Below are positions 12,614-24,973 of a DNA stretch of 64,000 nucleotides, one piece after another. The notes beneath the pieces were generated by a model. That model was given only the letters and a program-made list of their open reading frames with translations, was not told the DNA's origin and did no database searches. The translations under genes and the position numbers were made by a program. This DNA is from Clytia hemisphaerica (taxonomy: Eukaryota; Cnidaria; Hydrozoa; Leptothecata; Clytiidae): NCBI GenBank assembly GCA_902728285.1, contig CACVBU010000292.1:1492256-1556255 (forward strand), written 5' to 3'. Numbering within the stretch: position 1 is the first letter of the stretch; each line of letters starts with the position of its first letter.

Positions 12614-13794
12614 TCACATCAAATTAAACCTGAACCAACTAATCAATCCGCTCCTCGAGAGTTTTGATACACAACTATCGCGTTATGTGACTCAAAGGAA
12701 CAAACATTTGCTAGTCTAGCTTTTATATTTTATTTGTGCAGAGTCAATGATTGAAATTCAGATCTTGATCTATCTTATTAAAGACCCTTCGCTAATCCAA
12801 TTAAGACACGCGATTGTCCGTTGCGTAAAAATTAGTCATTGAAATGCGCTCACAGTCTCCATAACAAAATATGAATACGTAGATACATGATGTAATTTTA
12901 CTAATGAATTTAAGATCGATTTCAATAGACCGATTAAAGATTTACTTTCAATTGTCGATTTCACCATCTATCCGATTAAAGAACTTCTAGTTTATTGCCG
13001 TGGAAAATCACTAGTAGTAACACATTATATCTAATATTTCAGATGATTCTACGATGTCTTACATTAGGTGAAAGACATTTTTAAGGCATTGTGGTATTCC
13101 TTTTGAATTCGCTACCCCTGTTCATACGACTTACATCAAAATTTAATTTTTCATCGCTTTATCCCACCGAATGTTTGGTAGAAATAGAAATAATCACTTT
13201 TATATGATGCTTTTAGCAGGGCCTGAATATTTAAGTGTATTTAAGATATTTTCATTCATCTAATTCGCTGAAACTCGATTGGATAATATTGATATAATTA
13301 AGTCCTATGAATTTTCAAAGAATTATTTCGAAGAATTGGTCAAAGCTCCATGTCTCTAAACGTTACCGAATTTTTCTCCTATGTAAGGTTTTCCCAATGG
13401 ACGTAGTTTCCCCAACCAGGTGTTCCCCAAATGGATCCCACCCAATTGAAAAATTCACTCATGGGACCATCCGGACCCAAAGGTGGATAGAAAAAACCCG
13501 CGTGCTTCACTGTTAATAAACATTCTCCTAGGATTAAGCTAGCGTACTTTTAAATAAACCTAGTAAAATTGGAATGAATGAGTATTTTTACTCTGTAGAA
13601 AATCTCTCTTCTTTCAAATAGCATATCTTATGAATGAATCATGAAACTGTAAACCAAAAAAATATACAGTCCCACTAAAATGTGACAGTGTTTGAACAAG
13701 CAAATCTTTTTTGAGACCTCCTACTTTTTCTTTTCACTATATATACAAAGTTGAAAAAACACTCAGGTTGTAACAAACACACCCCCTGTCACAG

Positions 13795-13995
13795 ATTTGG
13801 TAGAGCTCCTTCTCCATGCCCCCCCCCCCCAATATTTTGCAAAGTAATTGTTTTTTACTTCAAAAAATCTTATATATACCGTTTAGAGGGGTGAAATAGG
13901 GGTGAAAAGTCGAAAATTTTCTGCGTCGCCCAACCATGGTGGGTGACATATTTTTTGGCTCCCTCAATTCGATTCGCACGCCGGGGGCCATGTTC
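13795..13995. repeat. Dispersed repeat with GTCGCCCAACCATGGTGGGT core, second copy
   Basis: Same family as 11390-11680: a C-run, then GGTGAAAAGTCGAAAATTTT, the CCCAACCATGGTGGG core, and an end near CACGCCGGGGGCCATG. More diverged at its left side. Confidence 0.55.
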
Positions 13996-15109
13996 TCTAG
14001 TGCGAATATTTGTCTGGTGGAAGAATACCCCGACATTTCAACCCCACAGAGAAAGCTGGGAAAGTGAAATTTCCTATGATTTTATTTTCATGGGAAATTG
14101 AATGGAAACCATACCCGCCGGTGTCTTTCAGCTGGAAGCAATACATTTTATTCTATGATCCCCATCGAGATTTCGAAAGAAATATTCATTCCCATATTCC
14201 CACTGTGGGAAAATGGGTCTATTTTGACAATTGAGACGTAGGGATTAACGAACTCTGATTGTTTGCACATAAAATCACGTTCAAATAACGGTATATGGCT
14301 GGTTGTTTTTAACATTCCTGGTAACAAGTTCATCGGTCCCTCTTAACAGGAAAAACTCTTTGAAATCTTTGAAATTATAGAGAATTGTGCTCAACCAATT
14401 CCCAAAGAAACACATAGTATTGTAGTCTACACAACAGACAGATCCAGGCTTTTAGGCCTTACTCTTGGTCTATAGGCACTGCTATAGGCGGCCACTAGTG
14501 ACCCCCACCGGGAATTGCTTATTGATAGGGTTAAACATAATAGACAACATTCACAAAAGATGTTTATCAATAGAGATTTTAAATAAAAGGATGTTTATAA
14601 CACAGCTGATTGGCTTAGGTTTCGAAACTCTCTATTGTTTCATTAAAACCTCAATGCGCATGCGATTTATCTGGAGAATTTCAATATTCAAAACAAGAGG
14701 AGTGCTCATAGCCCGAAGAGTAGGAGTTTTACGCTCGAAACGAAGGAAGATATGACGTAGCCTAATAGTATTGATCCACATATAAAGCTTTCAAATATAT
14801 ACTATATAGCTGTCAAACCTCCTATGTATGATTGATGTGATTATTTTTTAGGTTTCGTACACATTATTTGGGAATACTCTTTTGGGGGAATTGACTTTCT
14901 TTGTTTTAAAAGTCAATTCTTTTCGTCCATGAAAAGTGAGAACCGCGAGCCGTGAAATAAGTTGAATACACCACAAGGCAGTGGTGCCCTCCCCTATCTT
15001 TGGGTAAAGACAGCTAGAGAAAAGGTAGCCTTCAGGTCGCCCTCGATTGTCGTATTGCAAATCACTTATCTTACTTGTTAAATCCCCAAATTCATTGTTT
15101 AAATTACCG

Positions 15110-15185
15110 ATGTAATTCGATTTTTCTCTAATTCGAAAAATTATTTTAGTTTTTTGAAGATCGAATTAGAGAGAGTCAACTGTCT
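15110..15185. repeat. Short CTCTAATTCGA repeat copy
   Basis: TTTCTCTAATTCGAA and TCGAATTAGAGAGAGTCAAC face each other 30 bases apart. Same family as 12188-12354, shortened. Confidence 0.4.
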
Positions 15186-16694
15186 CATTTTTCACAATTC
15201 TTCGTCAAGTACCTCTTCAAAGAGCTGTTTCATAAAATGGAGAAATGTTGATATAATATCATATTCTGCCAACACTATTTTGGCCATGTTTTAAAACCAC
15301 TTCTCTGCGGTTTTGTAGCCTATCAATGGCTATTAAAAAGTTTATTTTTGTATTGTGCTGACGATATTAGTATGTTGAAATTAGATCCTGTCTTCTATTT
15401 CGTGATTAGATATCAATTTTCGTGGTTTAGTGGCAATTCTCCTTTATTTGAATGACTTGACTATTGTATACATTTTATTCTGGTCAGTTCTGGTCTGTGT
15501 TTTATACATAAGCATCTATAAACATGAATACTACCATATCTTAAGCCTTATACGCCCTATACGGAACCTTGTTCTGAAATATCAGACAGAGTATATCATT
15601 TTCGGAGTATATCGCGCAATCATGCATGATAAATACCTTAAGCGGACTAATTTTAGCAAAATTGAGCGATTTTTGTTGCCTGCCAAAATAAGTTGAGATA
15701 CACCATAATTTGTATAGCCTAATATAATATGGAGTTAAAATTTCTTTCCGGGAACATTTTCCCCTCCACTAGACCATGTCGGACCATGTATAGACAAAGG
15801 ACAAAGGAAAACCTTTTGCTCAAAATTCTAAAGTGTTGTTTCCTTGAATTTGGCCTTCGGTAGCCTAGTATTTTTTATAACTTTGATTAGAATATTGTTC
15901 ACTGCATCCTTTACTCTTTGTCATTGTCCCACAAAAATTGTCCTGAGCACCATATACTAAAGACGAGCTTAGTTCGTTTAAATCTGACATAGCTTACAAC
16001 TTTTAGACAGGAAGTCTCGAAGATCATTTTCGGAAAGCCATCAAAAATGACGAGAAATGATTTCCCTTTTTTCTCTTATATTACACTTGAACAGTCATTT
16101 CCAAGCTCCTAAATTTACAAGGTTTTACTGTATGTAAACCCAATATTATAGTTTCCGTTCTTTTTTATACAGAATTTTATGAGAAAATCTCAGGTAATCA
16201 GATTTCGATAACCTCTATGTCAAACAAAGCAAAGCTTTTTTGAAGTTTTTTCTCACCAAAAGTTTGATTTGCGTAAGATTTTTTAATAATTCAAAGTCTC
16301 CTACGATGTCATTGACTAAGAAAGATTTTTTTGTGATATTTTCTTAATTTTTGATAAAAATGACAATAGCAAAAAAAAATCGTATAGACTGTATAGAACT
16401 TGACAAGTTCTTTGATGTGTTTGTAATGGTTAAGAATTTTCAATTAATTTGAGTTATTTTGTTAACCCAGCTTACAGTTTAGGATTTTTTCTCTAAGCTG
16501 CTTAGTGTGGCATTCCCATTTTTTAATCCATCAAATGACATTACAGTATATACCTAAGTATTTTGCATCAAAATTTAGCAGCTTTGTGCAAAGAACGAAG
16601 CAAAGAACCCACCCCTCTCTACCCTACCCTACTCACACTAACTATTCAGAGCTTTGAAGTGTAATTGAAGATAAGTTTACAGTCCAAGCTGACA

Positions 16695-16875
16695 TAAGAT
16701 TTCGACATCCCTCTATGCCCCCCTGCGTTTTGCGTGAATGCGTGAATGGGTTTTTTCACTTGCGTGAATGCGTGAATTGGAAAGCTTTGTGTGAACAAAA
16801 ATTGCGTGAATTGCGAAAAAACATTGCGTGGACGTGAATTTTGGGGGGGGGGAAATGCGTGATTGCGTGAATTGA
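16695..16875. repeat. TGCGTGAAT minisatellite-like array
   Basis: About eight irregular copies of TGCGTGAAT or close variants, with a central GGGGGGGG run at 16843-16852. Confidence 0.55.
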
Positions 16876-17221
16876 AGGTCCGCTGGGATGGGGGAGGGGC
16901 TCCTCTATAGCCTCAAATAGATAAAACTTGATATGAAAATGGCATTGTAGAATCTTTGATAAATTATCCATTCATTTAACTTGTCATTTTACAATTCTCT
17001 TTTTCAAGTCTTTTTTGCGCAACAGGATATACATCACCGAGTTATACAAGGTGCTTGTCAAGAGCGAGATAAAAATCATTCATGTCAAGCCCCTATTTTG
17101 ATTTCAACTGCGGAATTTTTTACTTCCAATACATAATCTTAGTACACCTAAATTCAGGGTGTGATCCTTGTTTGAAACAATTTCTTTGTTCTACCTCAGG
17201 GCCCTGGGGAAGGTGTATCGC

Positions 17222-17680
17222 TACAGTTGACTCTCGATAATTCGAACTCACACGAGGGATCTTATTTGTTCGAATTACAGGGAGATCCGAATTATAACAC
17301 CCCTGTCTCACAGCCCCGGTCGAACTCTTCCTAAATGGGGATATAGATCCCTTTTGAAATCCTAATGGAGATAAAAATTCATTTGTTCCAAGGTTAAAAA
17401 ATCCAGTGGGGATGGTTTTGGAGTGCAAATTTTAAACATTGAATTTCAAGGGATAAAATCAAAGTCAATTTCTCACTAAGCTGAAATTCCAGGGTATTTT
17501 CCCACCGGGGACGAAATTTTCGCTAAATTTTCCAATGGGGCTTAGGTCTCAGCGGGTCTGTTACACAGGGGTGTATCATAGAAAGCATATTGAAAGGGTT
17601 TCTCCTTAACGGGGATTGGGAGTATCGAATTATAGAAAGATTCGAACAATAGAACTTCGAATAAGAGAGAGTCGATTGTA
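17222..17680. mobile_element. Element with AGTTGACTCTCGATAATTCG ends, ~460 bp
   Basis: ACAGTTGACTCTCGATAATT at 17222 is inverted at 17655-17680 as GAATAAGAGAGAGTCGATTG. Interior: GGGGATATAGATCCC-type and TTTCCAATGGGG segments. The 102-codon minus-strand frame inside has no recognisable domain. Confidence 0.5.
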
Positions 17681-18711
17681 TGTCTATTTAATAGGAAACT
17701 ATTTTTGTTAATAATCTCCATCATTGCTGATCAAAATGTTTCTCTAACTCTTTTGTCGCTACTGCAACCAGTATAGACAATTATGATTTCATCAAAAATG
17801 GTTGGCATCCTATAGAGAATGTTAGTAAAACAGACAGATCTTTGACTGAGATACCGCATAAATAAACTTCTGTGTGTTTTTTTGACAAAAAGAAATCATT
17901 GCTAGTCACATTTTGATCATATTATCACATTGTTGTTCAAATAAGCTTAAAAACAGTTCTTTTTCGTATCTCAGTGTAGTGTTGTTTCTCGTGTGTCTTT
18001 GTCATTTATTTTTCTGCAAATTATCTTATATGCAGTGTTTTTCTCCTAGTATTGCGGTTCTATCATTATATAATCTGAGCCAGGGTTGTACCCGACGCCA
18101 TACCCGTCGAGGGGAACCTTTAAAAATCTTACTCTCCTTTATGTGACAGGCTACAAGCAAGTCGATATGAAAACCTGAAACAGGGGTGGGGTACACTCCA
18201 CATTTTATGCTTTGATAGCCTTAGAAGATTCTACTATGTAAACCAGGCCCGGCAGAACAACAGTAAAAATGGAGGGGCTCAAGGCTCAAAATGAGATCGA
18301 ATTCGCCAGGAATCGGAGAAAAAAGTCTATTTTGCTCAAAAGTGCCTCCCTGTAAACAGATATAGATTCCTATCAGAGTGTAATTCAATTAATCATTTCG
18401 TGCACCTGATATTAAAATTCCAGTAAACTTCGGAACTTTGGTCAAAAGTCAGATTTTAAAGTATCTTTGTTGATTTAGTCAACTTGTAGAAATGATAATC
18501 TCCGCTCAAGCATTAAATCTCAGACTCCATTAGTATTGTTAATTCAACAAACCCATCAAACGAACTTTGACCACTAAACCTTAAAATAAACAAAATATTG
18601 TACTTGAAATTTGATGTTCTATATCAACAGGGGTATCCTTAAGTCAACAACTTATGTTATCCTAATATTGATGTTAGGTAATCGATCAAAGGTTCGGGTT
18701 ACACAGGAACC

Positions 18712-18943
18712 AGTAATACTACCCGGTTTTTTATAAGAACATCCAAAGTTTTTGACGCCTTTTTAGGGTTTTAAGCCTGGGAAATATTCTTAAGTTGTTC
18801 TTAATCACCATTCTGTCAGTGTTTTTGTACAATTACCAAAAAAGTTGGGTGTTTTAGAGTCCTAAAATTGTTCCCAACTTGTTCTTAATTATGGTCATCG
18901 AAGCCTTCATGTTGTTATATATTTTGATCTTACAAAAAACGGT
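18712..18943. mobile_element. Diverged copy of the TA-flanked CACG MITE family
   Basis: GGTTTTTTATAAGAACATCC at the left and TTACAAAAAACGG at the right. The interior shares TTGAAGCC/GGTCATCGAAGCC text and TTCTTAA motifs with 20497-20750, but the termini have drifted. Confidence 0.4.
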
Positions 18944-19841
18944 AGAAAGGATAATTTTGCATGAAATGCTGACATATTACAACCAGTTGTCATGTTTTAC
19001 TCTATTGTCTACTTAAATTTCTCTTGTTGTATACATAGACTCTTAATAAGGTCTTCTGTTGTCACAGTTCTATATTTTATTAGAAACGATCTCGTAAGAA
19101 CGATAATTTTGTACAAAATTTTGAAGAAAATCTTTCAATAACTTTTAGACTTTGTTTGATTGAAATCGTAGAAATTCAAAGGAATGAGGGTATACGGTAT
19201 CGATATCTAAGAATTTTAATTGCTTTTCAAGACCAATTTTTACTAAAAATGACATAAGACTTATATTGATCAATTTCAAAATCTTAAAGTTGACCTTTAC
19301 TACTACTTAAAACTTTGAATATCCATCATAATGTGTGATCAAAAATCCCGCCTATATCTTCTTAGTGTCTTTATAGAGGGCTTGACTTGTCATACGTTGG
19401 ACCCCCAATTCATCAAAGCTTCGTTTCATCAATCATAACCATCCTGTCCCGAAAAGACTTTTCATCTAGTAAAAATATTTCGGAATCTTTTTTAGGCTAT
19501 TCATATATGCCCATAATATCGGTCACTTTTTGATCAAGCTATCATACGTATTCAAATTCCCCCTATAAGTTTAGCTACCATAAATTAGGCTATCAAAGAG
19601 TAAAATGCAATTTTAGTTTACAATTTTTAAGGTCAGAATTTTTTCTATTGAAAATTATCAAGGACTTTTTTCACAAAGATTAGTGAGATATAGAAAATCT
19701 GGCAAAAATCCATATAAAGAGGCAAATCTCGTTATGTTTTCATAAATTTTACATCCTCTTGGCAACTAAAAGTTTCGCAAGATATGCATTTTCTTAATGT
19801 TTTGATATGGTTTTTACTTTTAATTAACCTTTCTTACAGAC

Positions 19842-20157
19842 CCGGGGGGTAAGGGTCGGGTTTTTCACCTTTCAAAGTCTCTCTAAGGGTTACAAAAATC
19901 AGGAAATTTCAAAGTAATCTCTCTAAGGGTGGGAAAAATCACAAATTTTAGAAAAAAAATTTGATTTTGAGAGAAAAAATTACAAAAAAGTCTCGCTAAG
20001 GGTAGGAAATTTTTGAAAATCAGAGAAAATTTTTCGAAAAAGTCTCTCTAAGGGTCACTTTTTCACTAAAATTTGGTCTCTCTAAGGGTCGGTTTTCGGG
20101 GGTCCCGTCCGCACATACCCTCATTCACCAACCCTAGTACCCCCCCCCACCCCCGGG
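19842..20157. repeat. TCTCTCTAAGGGT repeat block
   Basis: Six copies of (A)GTCTCTCTAAGGGT or near variants at 30-60 base spacing, enclosed by GGGGGGTAAGGGTCGGGTTT at the left and GGTCGGTTTTCGGGGGTCCC plus C-runs at the right. Non-coding. Confidence 0.55.
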
Positions 20158-20496
20158 CTTACAGACAACATTACTAGTAATTTTTTTACGCCAACTTTTC
20201 TTGACAATATATCTCGTCGTATTATGACAATAGATCTCGTCGTATTATGACAAATCAACAAATCTAGTCCAAATTCGAAACCTCCAAATGAGATTCACAA
20301 CAACAATAAGCTTGATTCAGTTGATTATAGCTACACCTAAAATACACCTTTGTGTAACCCTGTTTACATGTAAATGATACCTAACTAGAGCCCTAATTAC
20401 ATTTTAATCTTGCTAAGCAATCAAATTTGTTTTCTCAGTGCTTTATCTAGTATGAAATTATAACTGCAATTACAATTTTCAATTACGAAAGAAGTA

Positions 20497-20750
20497 CACG
20501 TTTTTTTTTTATAAGAACGTCAAAGATTTTCGAAGCTTTCGGATGTTCTTAGTTTTTTAGATTTGAAGCCTAAAAATGTTCTTAAAATGTTCTTATTTTC
20601 AGCATTTTTTGAGCATTTTGATGTAATTTCTTAAGAAAATGCATGTTTTTAAGTCTCCAAAGCCTTAGAATGTTCTTAGAATGTTCTTAAATTTTTGGGC
20701 CTCAAAGCCTTATGTTCTTATATAGTTTGTTCTTATAAAAAAAAAACGTG
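20497..20750. mobile_element. Intact TA-flanked CACG MITE, 254 bp
   Basis: Best copy of the family. Counting one adjoining base on each side, the terminal inverted repeats are perfect over 23 bp (ACACG-T10-ATAAGAAC at 20496-20518, complement at 20729-20751). TA flanks both ends (20495-20496, 20751-20752). TGTTCTTA-type motifs recur inside on one strand. No transposase; presumably moved by a Tc1/mariner-type enzyme encoded elsewhere. Confidence 0.7.
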
Positions 20751-20752
20751 TA

Positions 20753-23700
20753 TTCAAACTAATTTTTTTTCAATTTCAATTTTAAAAATACTGATCAAGT
20801 TAATTCCAAAAAGGGACTGAGGAGGAGTATCAAATCAGCATCAGTTGACATCATAACAACGTTCATAGAACGTTAGATGAACGTTAAAAGAACGTCAGTA
20901 TTACTACTTTATAGTTTGACAATTTGACTGCGTGACGAGGACAGTAAAATTACTAGATTTAATCACATCAGATAAGGACTGCATTGTATCATATTGCTGC
21001 TCGATTGCAATAAAAAATTATAATCAAAAGACACTTTTTACTCAAAGAAAATGCTACCTTAATTCATCTATTGTGTCTGACCAATATTCACAGTGATTTT
21101 CCATACCGGATAAATTTCATTTAACATCCTGAATATAAAAGGAACTGTTGGAATGTCATCAATTAAAAAGTTCATACTTTTTTTTGGTTTTCCAAGTCTT
21201 TTGGAATTATAAGCACATAGTTTTAAAGACTAAATCCTCAAAAATTTCTTTTTGTTCGATTAAATTCTTTGTGGCTGGTTTTGAGTCTAGCAGACGACTT
21301 TTGTCGGGGTATTATCTAGGGTTTAAGAAAGCCCAATCGATTTTGATAATGTTTCTTAGGTACATTACATATACATGAAATCTAGAATTATGTACTATCA
21401 TCTAAATGCAAGGGTGATTTCAAAGTCACCCCCTCCCCTTCGTAAAAAAGCTGATTTCAACTAATTTTTTAGATTTGTGAGAAAATATCTCAGGTTAATG
21501 TTGTCTATCCCTTCAGAGGCCAAACGGAATACCACGTTTTTATATCGTAATTAGAGGATAATTATGACAACAATATACAACTCATTACCCAATAATTACG
21601 TAATTATACAACGCCATGCCCTGTTGTTATGCTGGGTCAGTAATTTTAATGTTGTACATTTTGTTGAGTAATCTTTTTTTTCTTATCTTTTTTTGGATGT
21701 AATTACCTCTGGTAATTATGAGAATCTTCACTTTGCCTTATAATATGGCAGTTCTGGCACCCATTTTTGAATTATTTGAAAACCTCAAGTCATTTTTTAG
21801 ACCCAACGAAAAATACAGGAATGAATCGTAGATCTTTTCAAGAAAAATATGTTTTAATACAATGTTGCATAATATTTTGAATACTGGAAAAAACAATTTT
21901 TTCTTCTTCTTCTTCTTCTTCACTCTCGCACTTTCACTTTTCCTTTTCCCATCTGGTCCTTATTTTTTACACGTTTGGGTGTCAAAAAGTTTTTCAAAGT
22001 AAAAAAGCCAATATGGAATGGAATGGTTGTAATTTTCGGTCTTTTTTTCTGTTTTTTATTTTTTATTCCTCTCATATATTTTATTATTTTTATCGCAGTG
22101 ATCCAAAAAAAATATTATGTGTCATATATTACACCTTATTTTCCTTTTAAGAAAAATGTTAAGATTTTTGAGGGATATTTCTATCAGGCTTTTGCTGGAA
22201 AAATAAATTAGTCAAAATAATCATAGCATTATAATTGGTTTAGCCCACAGGCCCCACAGGCTCTCAGCAGCAGTTGTTTTTGGGGACATTTTCATGTGAA
22301 TTTGAAATTTCTGACTTTATCTGAATTATTTCTTTTCTTATGAAAAAAAATGTTCACACTCTTTATTTTGGACCCCCTGCCAGGTGTCTTTTTGGAAAAA
22401 TTCACACGTCACGACAAAACGGATTTTTTTTCATCAATTTCTTTAAAAAGGTCTATTTATAAAAAAGATTTATGCCAATTTAAAAACAATGAAAATGAGT
22501 ATAAGTCATTATGCAAAATCCTTAATCAATCAATCGTAAATTATATCTAACTTTACGATAAAATCTTGATTCTAATGACACTAAAATCTTCCAATCTTAG
22601 ACCTTACTAAATAAATTTTGTATTAGATTCGAGGCGAAGCAAACTCAAAATTCCATATATGGGCAAGGGTGGCATTAAGGCACCCTTCTCTACGCCCTAA
22701 GTTGTGTTTTCATGACGAAAGGTGTGATATAACTATCTGTAGTTGGGTCGCCGTTTATTATTACGAAACAGTATTCAGAGGAAAAAAGCTCTTTTTTCCC
22801 ATCATTGAATACTTAAATCCGCCTTTAATAATTCATATTTTCATATCTGTAAAAAGAATTTGATAAGAGTTCGTTTTGAGAGATTAAAACAATTTTCTCT
22901 CTCGTGAGTTTTTATCTCCCTTCTCTTCATCAGAGTCTCTTGACTTTACATTATTTAAACACTGATATACATATATCAAGATTTAAGCCCTATGTTCTCA
23001 AATTTCAAACCGCCATTTTATTTTTATAATTGTACCGTTTTCATGTTTTGCAAAATTAGACGAACCATATTCTGGGTGTTAAGTCAATGTGAAAATAGCT
23101 CTGGTTTCAAATAAAAAATGTGCGTTTGACTTTTTTCTATGGGACAGCAGATCAAACTTTTTTGAAAGGGAAATCACCATATCATATCGAATACATTTCT
23201 CGCGTCTTTTTCTCACGTAGAAAATTCTGACTGAATGAAAAAGAAAAAAGAAGAAGAAAAACCTTTAACTCTTTAACACCTTCGTCTTCGTGAAAAGAAG
23301 ATGAATTATTCAGAATCTCATGAAAAAAATCTTTCTTCAAAAAAAATAAACCACAAAATTCATGTTTTCGCGGTCAGTTCATAGGCCTAGCCATTTCCTC
23401 TCTTCACATCACATAATATATAATTTTTGAGGCGTTTTCTCTCTCCTCTCTCTCTTTCATTTTCCTTCCCTTCATTTTCTTCTTCAATTTTACTTTAAAC
23501 CTACTACTAGTAATTACATTTGAACCCTAGATTTGAACGTTCGTTTTCAACAGACACGTGTCTATAAACGAGCAGTAGGCAATTAACATAAGATTCCCGT
23601 CCATCCGGTGCCGCATCTAAAATAATGATCAATCAATTAATGCATTTCCCTTTATGTTTTCTAACCAGATAATTAATGCAATATGTTCCACATGCAAAGC

Positions 23701-23819
23701 ATTTTTTGTTGTATGAGATTTTCTCTGTTTAGCAGATAGCAGAGTCATCTTTGTGGCCCTAACCTAACAAATATCATTGCAACATGATTTTTTTTTAAAT
23801 TTTGTATCGTTCTATACAG
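20753..23819. other. No confident gene
   Basis: AT-rich, with pyrimidine tracts (23430-23480) and phenylalanine/isoleucine-rich chance frames. Four GAACGTTC-like motifs cluster at 20858-20900. If 23820-24118 is a real terminal exon, its intron would lie here. Confidence 0.4.
21901..21920 (+). repeat. TTC microsatellite
   Basis: Uninterrupted TTC trinucleotides. They create a lysine-rich spurious frame on the other strand. Confidence 0.8.
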
Positions 23820-24118
23820 ATCCGACTGAAAGACTATCCGCATTGACCATCACCGGCTCACAAATAAGCAAATTATCCAAAAAACCAACAACGACATCGA
23901 TCACGACAACTGAACTTCATTTTGAGGACAAAGCCGTCAACACACCAGTCAATTTTTATAGTCTTCAAAATTGGCACGGTGCAAGCTGGCAGAAATGTTT
24001 ACCCTCCATGTATCTACCACGTAAAGAAAAATATAATGCTTTTGCGAGCAGTAAACCTGTCCGCTCAAAAGCCCGCCCGGCCCGTTTTCGTCATACAGAC
24101 GAAATGTCAAATCTTTAA
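23820..24118 (+). CDS. Candidate 3'-terminal exon of an unrecognised gene
   Basis: An acceptor-like pyrimidine stretch ending TATACAG (23813-23819) is followed by an open frame of about 99 codons to TAA at 24116, with AATAAA at 24254-24259. The stretch is noticeably richer in G+C than its flanks. The encoded peptide is Ser/Thr- and Lys-rich at first (KPTTTSITTTE), then has a NWHGASWQKC segment and a basic, Pro-containing end (SKARPARFRHTDE). No domain is recognised and no upstream exons were found, so this may be a chance open frame. Confidence 0.25.
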
Positions 24119-24877
24119 AGCTAAAATAGGAACGTTCACGTATTTTACATTCCCGGCAGGAGGAAGAAAGATAGAAATACTAAAGCCTATATTTCTTTAC
24201 TAGCCTTAGAGTATATCTCATTTGTCATTTTTATGGCCCTTTTACTTTATTATAATAAATCGCGGGGGTTTTTTTTGTAGAGAAAACGATATTCTTTTAG
24301 TTTGTTTGGAAATATTTTTGGTGTAAACTTTCAATGTCCACACTTAGAAAGTAGACAGACAGAATCAAAAGAAGAAAATTACCTTTTTCTTTTTTCTTTT
24401 TACCTCTTTTTTAGACATAGGATTTTCTCTAGTTTTTGTAAATTTTTGTATTGCGTGAGTTTTAGTAACCGCTGAGGTATGGTTTCTTGTATTTTTATCG
24501 TGTGTGTAGTACTCTAGAGAAAAAGAATCTCTGTCTGTGAGTGTTTCTAAGAATTTTGTTGTGGTATTAGTTAATTGTGGTATCTCGTATAAAATAATGT
24601 AACGTGATAGACTACGTTCAATACCTTTACGGTTTGTGATGTGTGAAAAAATTTGCAATATCCTTGTCTTGATACAAATAACGGTCAGTCACTTTTTCTA
24701 AATTAAATTTCTGATTTTGTCGTTTTTTGTACAAAAAATCATTCAGTTTGTCTCGAAAAGTCAACTTTATTTTTTTTTTTCATTGTACGCGCTTTTTTAG
24801 AAAATAAAAGCCCGCCATATTTCCATTGTAAAAATCGCTGAGACCCAGTCCACTTTGCGCATTCCGTAGTGCATGTG

Positions 24878-24973
24878 CCAATCAACGCCTCTGTTCGGTT
24901 GATTTCACTGTGGTGGTGGGATACACTTGTTCTTGACCTTGTTGTCTTACAGTTGGCCACTCAAGAAACAACC
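24878..24973 (+). promoter_or_regulatory. Likely promoter-proximal or 5' UTR segment of the ATPase beta gene
   Basis: A CCAAT pentamer lies at 24878-24882, 92 bases before the start codon. A pyrimidine-rich GTTGTCTTACAG ending at 24952 looks like a splice acceptor 21 bases before the ATG, so a 5' UTR intron or a trans-splice site is possible. No TATA box at a convincing distance was seen. Only sequence patterns support this. Confidence 0.3.

Larger units (their letters stand above)
12614..16690. other. Mostly featureless stretch
   Basis: Apart from repeat copies at 13795-13995 and 15110-15185, I see only AT-rich sequence. Open frames of up to 96 codons (14465-14755) show no domain, start context or splice support. 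Confidence 0.45.
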
